The notes: a model not told the origin generated them from the letters alone. Positions 51,798 through 62,487 are shown, counted from the stretch's first letter. The stretch is DNA of 64,000 nt from Trichomonas vaginalis G3 (GCF_026262505.1 NC_067205.1:682001-746000), one strand, 5' to 3'. Made by a program: numbers and translations.

Positions 51798-53864
51798 ATG
51801 ATTGGAAATTGTGAAAACTCCCACCCCGATAAGGAACTAACATACACATCAATTAGTATAGAAGGTATTCAGAAAGATACTTTTGTTTCATTTAACATAA
51901 AACAAGTATTCACAAATACAACTTGTGAAAATACAGATTTAACATATTATTTTCCTAACGAATCACAATTTTGTACATATGAAACACTATTTAACATCGA
52001 CGGAAAAGAAATAAAGCCAAGTTTACGAGAAAAAGATGAAGCAAAACAAGTATTTAATGAAGCGAGAGAAGCTGGGCGCCATGCAATGTTTGGAGAAGAT
52101 ACAGGCAATGGACTTAATTCATTTAAACTCGGAAATCTTCCAAAAGATAAAACAGTAGAAATTCATCTTAAAGTTTCATTCTTAGCTGACATTGATGAAA
52201 ATGGATATTTCTTCAAGTTCCCACTTTCTACAAAATATCAGAAAGGAATAATGACAAATGAATACTCTGATAAGCCTGATTCTTTCCATTTCTCTCTCAA
52301 AGTCAATACTCAAAAAGAACTAAGCGACTTCAAGGTTTCTGTTGATGGAACTAAGAATGTAATCGATAGTCACAATGCTACATTCGAAACAAACGAAGCT
52401 CCAAAGAAAGATGCCATTTTCATTGAAACTCCGATTAAAGATGAAGATAAGAGTATTGCCGTTTCTAGTGATGGATATATTGCGATTTCTACAAATCCTT
52501 CATTTTCAGGTAAAATTGAATCAAATTCAGAATTTTATTTCGTTGTTGACTGCTCGGGTTCAATGAGTGGTGCAAGAATCATAAATGCTGTTAAATGCAT
52601 GAGACTGTTTATCCAATCTTTACCACTCGGCTGCAGATTTTCGATTATTAAATTCGGAACTAGCTTCGAAACAGTTCTTCAACCATGCGATTACTCAGAT
52701 GAGAATGTTGACAAGGCACTTAACTTGCTTAAGTCAGTCAACGCCAAAATGGGCGGAACCGATATTTTATCTCCATTACAACACATCGCAGGGTTAAAGC
52801 CACAGCCAGGATTTGTCAAGCAGATATTCCTTTTGACGGATGGAGAGGTAAATAATCCAGATATTACTTGCGCAACAGCTTTAAAGAACAGAAATGAAAA
52901 TAGAATCTTTTCAATCGGATTGGGATCAGGTGCAGATCCAGGCCTTATTAAAGGATTGGCCAAAAAGAGCGGCGGCAACTATATAATGATCGCTGATGAA
53001 GATAATATGAATGAAAAAGTTATTACACTGCTTTCATCAGCTATTGCACCAGCAGCTACAAATATATCAATACAAACTGATAAACCTGCTACAGAGGTCT
53101 GGCCTTCTCCTTGTCCTTCAGTTTATTCAAATAATCCTCAAAGTTTCCTTATTAAAGCACCACATTCTGAGAATGTATTGATCAGTGGTACTTGTTCAGA
53201 TGAGACAGTCGATATTGTCATTCCTGTATCAAAATGTGATGATAATTTAGGAATGAAACAATTATTCGCAAGATACATCATAGAAGACTATGAAACGCAA
53301 ATTCTTCTCCAAAGAAATGACGAACTTAGACAGAAATGCATCCAATTAAGTATAGAATCCGGAGTTCTTTCCAAATTTACTGCTTATGTCGGAGTTATCT
53401 TCGAAGCAGCTCCACCTCCAGCAGAAAACCCAGCAAAGAGGATTGCAAGACACCAACTCCAAAGAAAACTCCATGGTTCTGGTTTGGCCCCTCATATGCT
53501 TGGTGGAGCATCTCCAATGAGAATGATGAGGCCAAATGCAAGAGTAGTTTCCCAGGATGTGTCAACAATTCATCAGTTCAATGATAATGAAGAAGACGCT
53601 GATAAAGAAAAATCTAAAGACGCTGTTCCGAAACCAAACGTCAATGGATCGTGGACTGAGTTTGAAAATATGGATAATGAACTCATTGAGAAGTATGGAA
53701 AAGCTGTTGCTGCAACCGTTGCTGCAATCGCATTTATCAGAACTCAATTTAAGGATAAATTGAAAGAATATGCTCTCATTATCAAGAAGGCATTTGCTTT
53801 CTTGGCCAAACAAAACAAGGACGTTAACTGGGAAGAAATTGTCAATAAATACGTCAAGGCCTAA
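51798..53864 (+). CDS. VIT and VWA domain protein
   Basis: 688 residues from an ATG. Residues 1 to about 140 are a VIT domain: beta-rich, with DLTYYFPNESQFCTYE and the signature-like REKDEAKQVFNEA. A von Willebrand A domain follows at about 245-415, with an intact metal-binding site FVVDCSGSMSGARI and later GGTDILSPL and LLTDGEV. The rest is a beta/helical region, a Pro/Met-rich segment (PHMLGGASPMRMM) and a C-terminal helical bundle. There is no signal peptide, so it is likely cytoplasmic. In other eukaryotes VIT-VWA proteins (inter-alpha-trypsin heavy chain, PARP4, VWA5A types) mediate protein binding. Trichomonads and slime moulds have many of them. No break is seen. Confidence 0.9.
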   Translation: MIGNCENSHPDKELTYTSISIEGIQKDTFVSFNIKQVFTNTTCENTDLTYYFPNESQFCTYETLFNIDGKEIKPSLREKDEAKQVFNEAREAGRHAMFGEDTGNGLNSFKLGNLPKDKTVEIHLKVSFLADIDENGYFFKFPLSTKYQKGIMTNEYSDKPDSFHFSLKVNTQKELSDFKVSVDGTKNVIDSHNATFETNEAPKKDAIFIETPIKDEDKSIAVSSDGYIAISTNPSFSGKIESNSEFYFVVDCSGSMSGARIINAVKCMRLFIQSLPLGCRFSIIKFGTSFETVLQPCDYSDENVDKALNLLKSVNAKMGGTDILSPLQHIAGLKPQPGFVKQIFLLTDGEVNNPDITCATALKNRNENRIFSIGLGSGADPGLIKGLAKKSGGNYIMIADEDNMNEKVITLLSSAIAPAATNISIQTDKPATEVWPSPCPSVYSNNPQSFLIKAPHSENVLISGTCSDETVDIVIPVSKCDDNLGMKQLFARYIIEDYETQILLQRNDELRQKCIQLSIESGVLSKFTAYVGVIFEAAPPPAENPAKRIARHQLQRKLHGSGLAPHMLGGASPMRMMRPNARVVSQDVSTIHQFNDNEEDADKEKSKDAVPKPNVNGSWTEFENMDNELIEKYGKAVAATVAAIAFIRTQFKDKLKEYALIIKKAFAFLAKQNKDVNWEEIVNKYVKA

Positions 53865-54333
53865 ATCCAGTTGATTTATATTTAATTATCTTAAAAATTA
53901 CGTTTTCATCTTCGCATTTCATACTGTTTTCATCATCAACATCAATTGTTTTTGCAATTATTTCTGAGATATCTAATATTTCATGAAATATTTCGATATA
54001 CTATAGTAAATCGGCTTGGTAATGATATAGCTTATTTATTGGCCAATATGTAATAAGATAATGATTAATCGCATTAACATGGGGCGTTATTCATTGTTGA
54101 CAGACAAATCTACCATTACATGGTCTGGAATGAACAATGTTAATCTGAAAATCATCGTAAATCAGATCCCAAGTAAAACGATTTCTGAAATTCCCGAAAT
54201 CTGAAAAATAAAGGATCCGAAAATCGAAAAATATGCGATTCGACCGTGCGGGCATATGTCTGCAATTCAACATTAAAGTTCACTTATTTACGAGTTTTTT
54301 TTTCTCCTTCCTTTTTTTTTCTGAGTGGCAAAT
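53865..54333. other. Spacer
   Basis: A+T-rich upstream region of the Rab gene, with long T runs (54295-54320) shortly before the ATG. No motif is recognised. Confidence 0.5.
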
Positions 54334-54930
54334 ATGAATAAAGTGAAAATAGTTCTTGTTGGCTCAGCTCATACAGGCAAAACATCAATCATAAATCGTT
54401 ACATATATGGAGGTTTCACACCTCACACGATGCCAAGCACTCAACCAGGTTTCTTTCAGAAAAAAGTCCAAAATGGCGAAGGCGAAATCCAAGTTGAGAT
54501 ATGGGATACAGCTGGACAAGAACAATACCATGCTCTCTCACCAATGTTCTATAGAGATGCTGACGGAGGAATTGTCGTATTTGATTTAACAGATTCAAGT
54601 AGCTTCGCGAAATCAAAACAGTGGATAAACGAGATTAGAGCTGCTCGCGGTGATGATTGTACTATTTTCTTGGTCGGAAACAAGTCAGATCTCCAATCAA
54701 TTCGTACAGTTACTTTGGAAACAATGCAGAACTTTGCGAAATCAATCAACGTAAGTGTATACGAAACATCTGCAAAAACAGGCGAAAATATTGAATTATT
54801 GTTTAATTCAGTTGTAAAACAAATTTCTAAGTCTGCAAAACTGAATGCAAACTTCAATACACAAAGAATGAGATCAACAGTACGTTTTACCCAGCCAGCG
54901 GAAGAAAAATCCGTAAAATGCTGTAAGTAA
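54334..54930 (+). CDS. Rab GTPase, Rab5/21/22-like group
   Basis: 198 residues from the ATG at 54334; a GTG three codons earlier is not needed. The motifs are GSAHTGKTSI (P-loop with Ala-His instead of the common Gly-Val), TMPSTQPGFF (switch I region, divergent), WDTAGQEQYHALSPMFYRDADG, VGNKSDL and ETSAKTG. The C-terminus VKCCK keeps a Cys pair for prenylation but with one residue after it. The sequence YHALSPMFYRDA is typical of endosomal Rab5/21/22/24-like proteins. It would regulate endocytic traffic. The odd P-loop and switch I suggest a lineage-specific Rab. Confidence 0.9.
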   Translation: MNKVKIVLVGSAHTGKTSIINRYIYGGFTPHTMPSTQPGFFQKKVQNGEGEIQVEIWDTAGQEQYHALSPMFYRDADGGIVVFDLTDSSSFAKSKQWINEIRAARGDDCTIFLVGNKSDLQSIRTVTLETMQNFAKSINVSVYETSAKTGENIELLFNSVVKQISKSAKLNANFNTQRMRSTVRFTQPAEEKSVKCCK

Positions 54931-55295
54931 TTTTAATATTATAACTGTATGGACTAACATCATCAATATTAGTTGCGGATACAAATATATTTTATATTGA
55001 TTTGTTTATATTTATTAAATAAAGATTTGTTTCATTTTACATCTTCGTTATTGAATAAGAACATCATAATAATATTAAACTGCCTCTGTAGCTTTGTATG
55101 ATCATTATAGTGAGATTCAAAACAAACAAAATATAATTTCATTTTTGAAATTAGATTATCCAGGCTGTTTTACTTAGCAAAATGATAGTCTTCGAGCTAC
55201 TGAATTAGATTTTATGCTAATTACAAATGGCTCGATAATTTAGAAATTCAGAATTTTCACTCTTTTTTTCGATCAGATTTTTTTTTGATAAAATA
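54931..55295. other. Spacer
   Basis: A+T-rich. Promoter of the Sec23-like gene. Nothing distinctive. Confidence 0.5.
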
Positions 55296-56903
55296 ATGAT
55301 TTGGAATACAACAAGGCTTTTTCCGTATTCATCAGAAATGGATTCTGCGTTTGCATTCAGTGTAGACATACCTAATGACGTTAGATGTGTTAGTTCTTCT
55401 TATTCTCGTAGAAAATGTCAAGAATGCGGCGCATTTTTATTACAGGAAGAAGGAATCTGTCCTATTTGTAATCCAATGGAATTTGCAAGAGTTAGAGATA
55501 CAACAAATTTCAGTTTTTTCCAAGTAGAAGACTCAAATCAAAATTACAAAGAAACAGTCATATTTTTCTTATTCGATCTTGATTGTGATATTGCAGATCT
55601 ACTTTCTATTGCAAATGAACTCATTATTGATGCAGAAGGCGATAATTCGCATAATTATCAAAGAATTTTATTCAATTTCGGATTTTTAGGCTCATCAACA
55701 CAACTATTTAAGAAAGACAGCCAAGGAATTCACTTCTATACACTTACAAAGCATTCTGACATATGCCAAACCGCTCAACCAATTTTGAATTTCAAAGATT
55801 ACATTTTCCTTGCAATTAACATTGCGAAAAGATACCTTTCACCAGCTACAGACAAATCACAGCAGTTATCCAGCACTTACAAGATCCTAAGTGAACAAGA
55901 TTCGAATTCTAACTTTATTTCAGACATGTTCTACTTCTTTTCAGGTACATTACCACAAAATCTTTCATGTAAGAGCGGTACTCGCTCCCATTTCTACCAT
56001 TTCGCAAGCGAACCATCAAAACCAAACATGGAATGCGCTTTACAGGTCAGTGCTACATATTTCTTCTCATCAACTGTCTGCAATGCATTATTCCAAAATA
56101 TTATCAGGAATATTTCGTGCCACGGAGCTTTACAATGTAAGATTTCGATTATTGCTTCAAGCGGAATTACTTTCAACAATGTTGTTGGTCCTGTGACACG
56201 AGTGGGCTCAGCATATAATTGTAAGGTCTTGGATGTGTCAACTTATTCGAGAAATCTTCCTTTGTATTTAATTCTGAAAATTTCAAAGGATGCTTATCAA
56301 AGGAACCAAGCTTTCTCGATTCAGATGCTCTTCTTCATCACTCCAGGCATCATTTACGTTGTCAGCGAAGTCTGGCAAAAAGCTAAGTCAAATCTCGAAT
56401 TTTTCAGCTCGATTTCCAATTATTTGTTTGAAGGATATTATGTACAGAAGTTCTGCTACGATCTTTTCACTAAATCTTCATGGAGATCTAAACTTCCCTG
56501 GTCAATTCCAACAAGAAACAGCAAAGTCTTCAAGGAGAACAACAGTCTGAAGTACAGATTATCTATACTTGAGAGTTTCTTGAACCAACTCCTCGGAACT
56601 GACGAAATTCTCGCATTAAACTTCAGAATGTACATGTTTGTCCATATTTTCTACGGAGAACCACAGTATTTGAAAGACCTAATGATGTCACTTACAGATC
56701 AAGCCATTGGCAACGAAATTATCTACTTACCTCCTCTTATTCTTTGTAAGAATAAGAAATCAACGGCAGTTAGTGAAATTAGGCCAAACTTGCTTCAGTT
56801 CACAATTATTATATGCGATGATGGAAGTTTCAACTCAATTAAAACAATAATTGAGAATCTTCAAACAAAATTGAAGAGTTATGACCCGAGAACCCCAATA
56901 TAA
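55296..56903 (+). CDS. Sec23/Sec24-like COPII coat protein, divergent
   Basis: 535 residues from an ATG. It begins MIWNTTRLFPYS, like Sec23's WNVWPSSR start. At about 38-60 it has a zinc finger CQEC...CPIC, as in Sec23/24. A trunk-like alpha/beta region comes next (TVIFFLFDLDCDIADLLSIA), in the place of the family's vWA-like trunk. A beta-sandwich, a helical domain (residues about 410-470) and a short gelsolin-like end complete the outline. Sec23 activates Sar1 and forms the inner COPII coat at the ER. The protein is about 200 residues shorter than typical Sec23, and the trunk is weakly conserved. It may be a specialised paralogue rather than the main Sec23. Confidence 0.65.
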   Translation: MIWNTTRLFPYSSEMDSAFAFSVDIPNDVRCVSSSYSRRKCQECGAFLLQEEGICPICNPMEFARVRDTTNFSFFQVEDSNQNYKETVIFFLFDLDCDIADLLSIANELIIDAEGDNSHNYQRILFNFGFLGSSTQLFKKDSQGIHFYTLTKHSDICQTAQPILNFKDYIFLAINIAKRYLSPATDKSQQLSSTYKILSEQDSNSNFISDMFYFFSGTLPQNLSCKSGTRSHFYHFASEPSKPNMECALQVSATYFFSSTVCNALFQNIIRNISCHGALQCKISIIASSGITFNNVVGPVTRVGSAYNCKVLDVSTYSRNLPLYLILKISKDAYQRNQAFSIQMLFFITPGIIYVVSEVWQKAKSNLEFFSSISNYLFEGYYVQKFCYDLFTKSSWRSKLPWSIPTRNSKVFKENNSLKYRLSILESFLNQLLGTDEILALNFRMYMFVHIFYGEPQYLKDLMMSLTDQAIGNEIIYLPPLILCKNKKSTAVSEIRPNLLQFTIIICDDGSFNSIKTIIENLQTKLKSYDPRTPI

Positions 56904-57570
56904 TCTTCAATTCTTTGATGATTAAGATTTGAAAGAAAAATAGAGTTGTTTTTGTTGAAATATCTCAATATAAGAAATTATGTTATATTTTTTTATGTTT
57001 CAAAATCTTGCGTATTTAGCATATGCAAATATTTGTAGTTTTATCTTTGTTAAACGTTTGTTTTGTAATTGATATTAAATTATTTCGATATTTTTCATCA
57101 TGAATCATTATAACCAACCCTTTGCATTGAACCAACTCACTTACTGTCAAGTCTGTAAAGGATTTTTTTTGTCTACCATTGAACAATTATTCCAAAAAAA
57201 TTTTAGTCACTGAGAATAGATAGAAATGCTTAATAAAAGCAATTAAGTTCAGTATTCAAGCATAAGAAAATGAATCCATAATTTTAATAAATTTTGCAAA
57301 TATTTATGGAAAATCTTTATGCTAAACAGAATCGAATGCCTAGATAGAAAGTATGTAATCAAATTTATAAGTTAAAACTTAGGGATAATGCAATTGATGG
57401 AAAATTTGCATTTGAATCTAATATTTAGAAGGAATTCTCATAAATAATTTTCATGTATGGAGCATGGTATTGGTGATAATTGGTCAAAAGAAAAAGAATA
57501 GGAAAATTTTAGCAATTGACCAATTTTGAGCAAGGAAAAGTGACAAACCGCTCTAATAGCAAAAAAAAAT
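56904..57570. other. Spacer upstream of Rpn1
   Basis: A+T-rich DNA. It contains AAAAGTGACA at 57536-57545 close to the Rpn1 ATG. No gene is seen. Confidence 0.6.
57536..57545 (+). promoter_or_regulatory. AAAAGTGACA word upstream of Rpn1
   Basis: Sense orientation, ending 25 bases before the ATG at 57571. Confidence 0.5.
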
Positions 57571-60126
57571 ATGGCCGAAGATCAGTTGCAACAAACCCCT
57601 GATGAGATCCTAATAGAAACTTTACGCACAAATGTTGAAAAAGCATGTAATGGCGATCTCCAAACACGTTTGGCTGCAGTTGCAGTTCTCGTTGAGGAAT
57701 TAAAGAAATCAACTTCCTCAATGACATCAGTTCCAAAGCCAATGAAGCACTTACTTCCATATTTAGAAGAATTAACACGCGCATACAATACATATACAAA
57801 CGAAGAATTCCGCAAGAAAATTGCCGACTTGCTTTCTTTATTATCGATTATCAACGTTGATACAAAATATGACGTCCTCCTTTATCGTCTTGAATGTCCA
57901 GTCGAAAATATTGGTTTCTGGGGCCACGAATACGTTCGCTGCTTAACACTCAACCTTATAAAGGCCAGCAAGAATTTACAAGACCTCCCAAGTGGTATTG
58001 ACATCAATCCGCTTGTAGATCAAATCTCAAAATACTACATGACTCACAATGATGAGCCAGATGCTTGCGATCTTCTTCTTGAGCTCAACAGACTCGAAGA
58101 CATCGTCCCACTTGTCGACGAGGAATCCCACAATCGCGTTTGCACATACTTACTTCAGTTATACGACTACAAACCAGAACCAATCAACACAAACATCCTT
58201 AGAGTCCTCGTAACCATCTACAAGAAGCTCAACAAGGTCAACCAAGCCCTTATCATGGCTCTTAAGCTCAACGACAGAGAGCTCGCCGTTGACATTTTCC
58301 GTAATTGCGAAGATAAGCTTGTCCAGAAGCAGTTTGCTTTCCTTCTTGCCCGCCAACTTATTGTTTTCGATGATTTGATGGACGATGAGCTCCTCAACAT
58401 CGCGCAAAACTTCGATCTCCACAATTTATACAATAAAGTTGCAGAACACCTCGGAAGGAACAAGCCAAAGACACCAGATGACATCCTCCAGTTCCAGGCT
58501 TCTATCGGAAACCGTAATGCCCAGCGCGAAGACAAGGCAAATCTTGGCATGGCCAAATGCTTCGTTTCCGCCTTCTACAACGCCGCCATCAAGAAAGATC
58601 TCTACTTCACAACCGATACAGACAACAAGATCATCAGAGAAAGGAACGTAGGAGTCGGAAGAGCCGTCGCAGTCGCATCCATCGCAATGTTGCATCTTTG
58701 GGACATCATGACCGGTACAAACAACTTACTTTACTACCAGTCAGACGAGGACTCCTCTGATCCATACGTAACAATGGGCGCATTAGCCGGAATTGGCTTG
58801 ATTACAGCCGCTGTCAGATCCGACTACGATACCGCACGCGCTCTTCTTACACCAAGATTGGAGAACAAGAACCAGAACGAGAACGTCCTTGTCGGAGCCA
58901 TTCTTGGCCTTGCATTTGCATATGGCGGAAAAGCCGACGACGACTTACTCGAATTACTCAAGCCACATATTTCTCTCGACAACTTCAGAGTCTGCGCCAT
59001 GGCATGTCTCGCTGTTGGCATGATTTACGTCGGACATCCTTCAGATCCAGCTCTCGTCGCAATTTCACAGATATTATACGATTTAAACGAAACTACCGCC
59101 AACGCACAGAACGCTCCATACCTACCATTCCTTGCTCTCGCGATTGGTCTCATTTTCATGGGCCAGCAAGGCGACGCCATCCAAGCAGCTCTCGAGATTC
59201 TCTCTACAATCAACTCCCAGTACGCTGAATTCTTCAAGGTCGTACTCGAATCTCTCGCATATGCCGGTACAGGCAACGTATTACAGATCCAGAACATGTT
59301 GAGAGTCTGCACAGGCGACAACTCTATTTCCCATGCCGCCGCCGTCATCGGTATCGCTATCATTGCCCTTGGAGACCCAATCGGAACCCAAATGTCCAAG
59401 AGAATGTTCGAACTCATATTACAGTACGGCAAACCAAATGCTAGGAAGATGGTTCCAATCGCCATCGCTCTAACTTCCATTTCTCAGCCACTTCCAGAGT
59501 TGGTCGACCAATTACACAGAATTGGCCACGATCCAGACGTCAACGTCGCAAGAGCAGCATGCGTTGCACTCGGTCTGATCGGTGCCGGCACAAACAACAC
59601 GAGAGTTATCAACACATTATTCGCATTAGAGCTTTACCACAAGAATGACACATCAGTTCTCACATTACTTAGAAACTCAGTCGGTCTTACTCATTTGGGA
59701 CAAGGTCTGATGACTTTGTCTCCTACATACGGTGACGGATTACTTATTCACCAGGTTGCACTGGCTTCTTTACTCGCTGTTGCTTACTCATGCATGAACT
59801 CTGAGGAATTGCTTATTAAGAAGGATCCTCTCCTCTTGTTCTTCATTGTTCCTGCAATTGGACCGAGATTCTTAGTTACACTCGACGAGAACTTGGAGAT
59901 CCTCCCTCTGCAGGTCAGAGTTGGTCAGGCAGTTGACGTTGTTGGACAGGCAGGAAAACCAAGAAAGATCACTGGTTTCCAGACACTCGATACCCCTGTC
60001 GTTCTCGAGGCAGGAAAGAGAGCTGAGTTTGTTGATGATACATACGAACCTTTGTCGCCAATCCTGGAAGGTTTTGTTATTGTCCGTAAGAGAGAGAATA
60101 AGGCGAATGAGGAGAAACAGCAATAA
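57571..60126 (+). CDS. RPN1: 26S proteasome base subunit Rpn1 (PSMD2)
   Basis: 851 residues from an ATG, a usual Rpn1 length. The N-terminal region has KYDVLLYRLECPVENIGFWGHEYVR, near-universal in Rpn1. The centre (about 380-720) contains proteasome/cyclosome repeats, with runs such as GALAGIGLI, VGAILGLAFAYGG and AACVALGLIGAG. The C-terminus has KITGFQTLDTPVVLEAGKRAE, another Rpn1 signature. Rpn1 is the base scaffold that binds ubiquitin, ubiquitin-like shuttle proteins and Ubp6/USP14. Many codons end in C, more than in the neighbouring genes, which suggests high expression. No break is seen. Confidence 0.97.
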   Translation: MAEDQLQQTPDEILIETLRTNVEKACNGDLQTRLAAVAVLVEELKKSTSSMTSVPKPMKHLLPYLEELTRAYNTYTNEEFRKKIADLLSLLSIINVDTKYDVLLYRLECPVENIGFWGHEYVRCLTLNLIKASKNLQDLPSGIDINPLVDQISKYYMTHNDEPDACDLLLELNRLEDIVPLVDEESHNRVCTYLLQLYDYKPEPINTNILRVLVTIYKKLNKVNQALIMALKLNDRELAVDIFRNCEDKLVQKQFAFLLARQLIVFDDLMDDELLNIAQNFDLHNLYNKVAEHLGRNKPKTPDDILQFQASIGNRNAQREDKANLGMAKCFVSAFYNAAIKKDLYFTTDTDNKIIRERNVGVGRAVAVASIAMLHLWDIMTGTNNLLYYQSDEDSSDPYVTMGALAGIGLITAAVRSDYDTARALLTPRLENKNQNENVLVGAILGLAFAYGGKADDDLLELLKPHISLDNFRVCAMACLAVGMIYVGHPSDPALVAISQILYDLNETTANAQNAPYLPFLALAIGLIFMGQQGDAIQAALEILSTINSQYAEFFKVVLESLAYAGTGNVLQIQNMLRVCTGDNSISHAAAVIGIAIIALGDPIGTQMSKRMFELILQYGKPNARKMVPIAIALTSISQPLPELVDQLHRIGHDPDVNVARAACVALGLIGAGTNNTRVINTLFALELYHKNDTSVLTLLRNSVGLTHLGQGLMTLSPTYGDGLLIHQVALASLLAVAYSCMNSEELLIKKDPLLLFFIVPAIGPRFLVTLDENLEILPLQVRVGQAVDVVGQAGKPRKITGFQTLDTPVVLEAGKRAEFVDDTYEPLSPILEGFVIVRKRENKANEEKQQ

Positions 60127-60513
60127 ATAAAATTATATTTTAAATTTTTTTTTATTTATTTTATTAATGTGGTAAGAGAAAACAACATCATTTGTTTTAC
60201 TCATATATATGACCTTCAATAAATATATATTGATATATTTTCATTAGCACTTATAATTGTCTAAAAAAAGTTGATAAGCATTCCCCAATATGTATAATGA
60301 TACTGGTATCACTCAACACAAATTTGGAACAAAAGAATTTCAATTAAACTCATAATTTTGTTTGAATTCTTCGTCAAATAGCATTCATGGCAATATCTGC
60401 ATTTTCTGTTCTTGAAATGCTGAAATCAGTGTGGTGAAGCATTAAAAAAGTAATGTTGATTCATCGAATGGTAAATAAAACATTTCTAATTTTATTTATA
60501 CCAAAAACAAGAT
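60127..60513. other. Spacer between convergent genes
   Basis: A+T-rich, with nothing recognised. Confidence 0.6.
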
Positions 60514-62487
60514 TTATTTTCTTTTTTCGTATTCTGTCTTCAATTCATTGTACTTCTTCGTCAATAAATTAAATTTCTGGTCAATTGGACGGTCATCATC
60601 ATTCTCCAGATCTTCCATCAAATCGTTTAATTCGCTCTTCATTTTGAAAAGAGGGTCATTTCTGTCGCGAACATCTCTTGTGACTCTTTTTGTGAGTTTG
60701 TCTGCAGAATCCATGAGTTCGTTGAAGTCTTCCGATAAATTCTGTTGATTTGAGAATTCATTCACTGAAGATTTCATTCGAATCATCTGTTCTGGGGAAT
60801 TTCCAAGGCTGTTATCCACAACGAACGTCAGAACCTCATTGTTCCTTGAATTCGTCCTCTTTACTGTACAAGTAATGAGAGATTCCTCGGAAATATTCAA
60901 TACAACGGAAAATCTGTATTCTTTTGCAGCGGATGGAGGAATTTGGATTGGATATATGGATACAAGTTCACAACTAGCTGCTGTGCTTCCTTCTCCTTCG
61001 TAAAACTGCAATTGAAGCAATTCTTCGTTATCTTCAGAGTTAACGTACTCCTTTGGCTTTGTAGTGATTGGTAATTGCGTGTTCTTGTACGCGAGCTTCG
61101 AAATCATGTCTCCTTTTACTTTAACTCCGATGGATTTTGACAAACAATTATATACAGTCAGTTTTTTAACACTTTCTGCTTCAGAAATGTTTGAACTTAT
61201 AGGAGAAGCAAGACTCATCGGAGGATGTGGCTTAATGTCCTTTGGAATAGGAACATTTTCTTGAATTACTTTTGGTTCGGGTTTTGTGTCTTTTTTCGGA
61301 GGTTCAGGGTCTTCATCATTTTTCTTATGGCTCTTTTTGGCCTTTTTGGTCTGTAACATGTAAGCTTTTATTGCAGCTCCAAATGCAACAGCTTCGAGAG
61401 GCTCGTAGCAGTGTATTTTGTAGTCGAACTCAAGGGAAAGCCTCTCATGGATGAGTTTGATCAATGAAGTTCCACCAACAAGAAGAATTGAAGTATTTGA
61501 ATTGTCTAATTCGAAGTTTTCAATGAGTTTATGGATGATATTTATGGTCCTATCGATGAATGGCTGGACAATTTGATTAAATTCGACATTTCTGATATTA
61601 ATACTACCTGGTTTTCCGAACATCAGTTGTATCTCGACATTTGGAGTGCCATAGCCAAGAATTTTCTTCGCTTTGATAATCTCGTCCTTGACTATGTGAT
61701 ATTCCTTCTTGTGATCTTGGGAGAATATGTCAATTCCAGTGATTTCTTGAATTTTTCCTTTAAAATGTTCAATTAGCGCTTGATCGATGTTCCGACCACC
61801 TAGATGAGGATCACCTTCTGTATTCCGGATCTTTATTTCGGATCCTTCGATTGTAGCTAAAGAAGCATCGAATGTTCCGCCGCCAAAGTCGTAAATGATG
61901 ACGTTCTGCTTTGCATCTGTATCTATCTTCGTTTTGTAGTAGAGAACTGATGATTCTGGCTCACTAAGCAGAACTGATTCTAATCCAGCAGCTTCTGCAG
62001 CATCTTTTGTAAATTGAGTCTGGATTTTCTTAAATGCGTGTGGAACAGTAATGACTGCCCTCTTAATTTTAGTTCTAAGTCTCCTCTCAGCTTGAGATTT
62101 GAGATAAGCTAAAATTTGAGAGGAAACTTCAACTGGTTTAAGTACTTTTTGATTTCCCTTGTAGTTTACAATGATTTCTGGATCATCATCAGCGTTTGGT
62201 TGTATTTCAAATGGCATTGTTTTGCAGATTTCTTGGACATCTTGATATTTGCATCCGATAAGTCTCTTTGAATCATATATGACGAGATTAGGTTCAATCT
62301 TCGCTCTTTCATACGCCTGATTACCAACAAGTTTTGGATCACCGTAATAAACAACTGAAGGAATTGATTTATTGCCATCAATTTCTATTAAATGAACCAT
62401 CTGCCTGTTCTTATCATAATACGCTATACTAGAAAATGTAGTTCCAAGGTCAATGCCCAAAATTATCTCATCTTCTTCACCAGACAT
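60514..62487 (-). CDS. Divergent Hsp70-family chaperone
   Basis: 657 residues from an ATG. The ATPase half is clear: GIDLGTTFSSIAYY, the second phosphate loop IYDFGGGTFDASL, GGRNIDQAL, and LLVGGTSLI with the adenosine-site motif. Between this and the substrate-binding part there is a Lys/Pro-rich linker (about residues 388-435; EDPEPPKKDTKPEPK). This replaces the short, strongly conserved DLLLLDV-type linker of normal Hsp70s. The beta domain lacks the NTTIPTK-type core, and the C-terminus is a charged helix without EEVD or an ER signal. It is likely a cytosolic, specialised Hsp70 (Hsp110- or Ssz-like in the sense of altered coupling) rather than a main folding chaperone. There is no break. 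Confidence 0.88.
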   Translation of the reverse strand: MSGEEDEIILGIDLGTTFSSIAYYDKNRQMVHLIEIDGNKSIPSVVYYGDPKLVGNQAYERAKIEPNLVIYDSKRLIGCKYQDVQEICKTMPFEIQPNADDDPEIIVNYKGNQKVLKPVEVSSQILAYLKSQAERRLRTKIKRAVITVPHAFKKIQTQFTKDAAEAAGLESVLLSEPESSVLYYKTKIDTDAKQNVIIYDFGGGTFDASLATIEGSEIKIRNTEGDPHLGGRNIDQALIEHFKGKIQEITGIDIFSQDHKKEYHIVKDEIIKAKKILGYGTPNVEIQLMFGKPGSINIRNVEFNQIVQPFIDRTINIIHKLIENFELDNSNTSILLVGGTSLIKLIHERLSLEFDYKIHCYEPLEAVAFGAAIKAYMLQTKKAKKSHKKNDEDPEPPKKDTKPEPKVIQENVPIPKDIKPHPPMSLASPISSNISEAESVKKLTVYNCLSKSIGVKVKGDMISKLAYKNTQLPITTKPKEYVNSEDNEELLQLQFYEGEGSTAASCELVSIYPIQIPPSAAKEYRFSVVLNISEESLITCTVKRTNSRNNEVLTFVVDNSLGNSPEQMIRMKSSVNEFSNQQNLSEDFNELMDSADKLTKRVTRDVRDRNDPLFKMKSELNDLMEDLENDDDRPIDQKFNLLTKKYNELKTEYEKRK

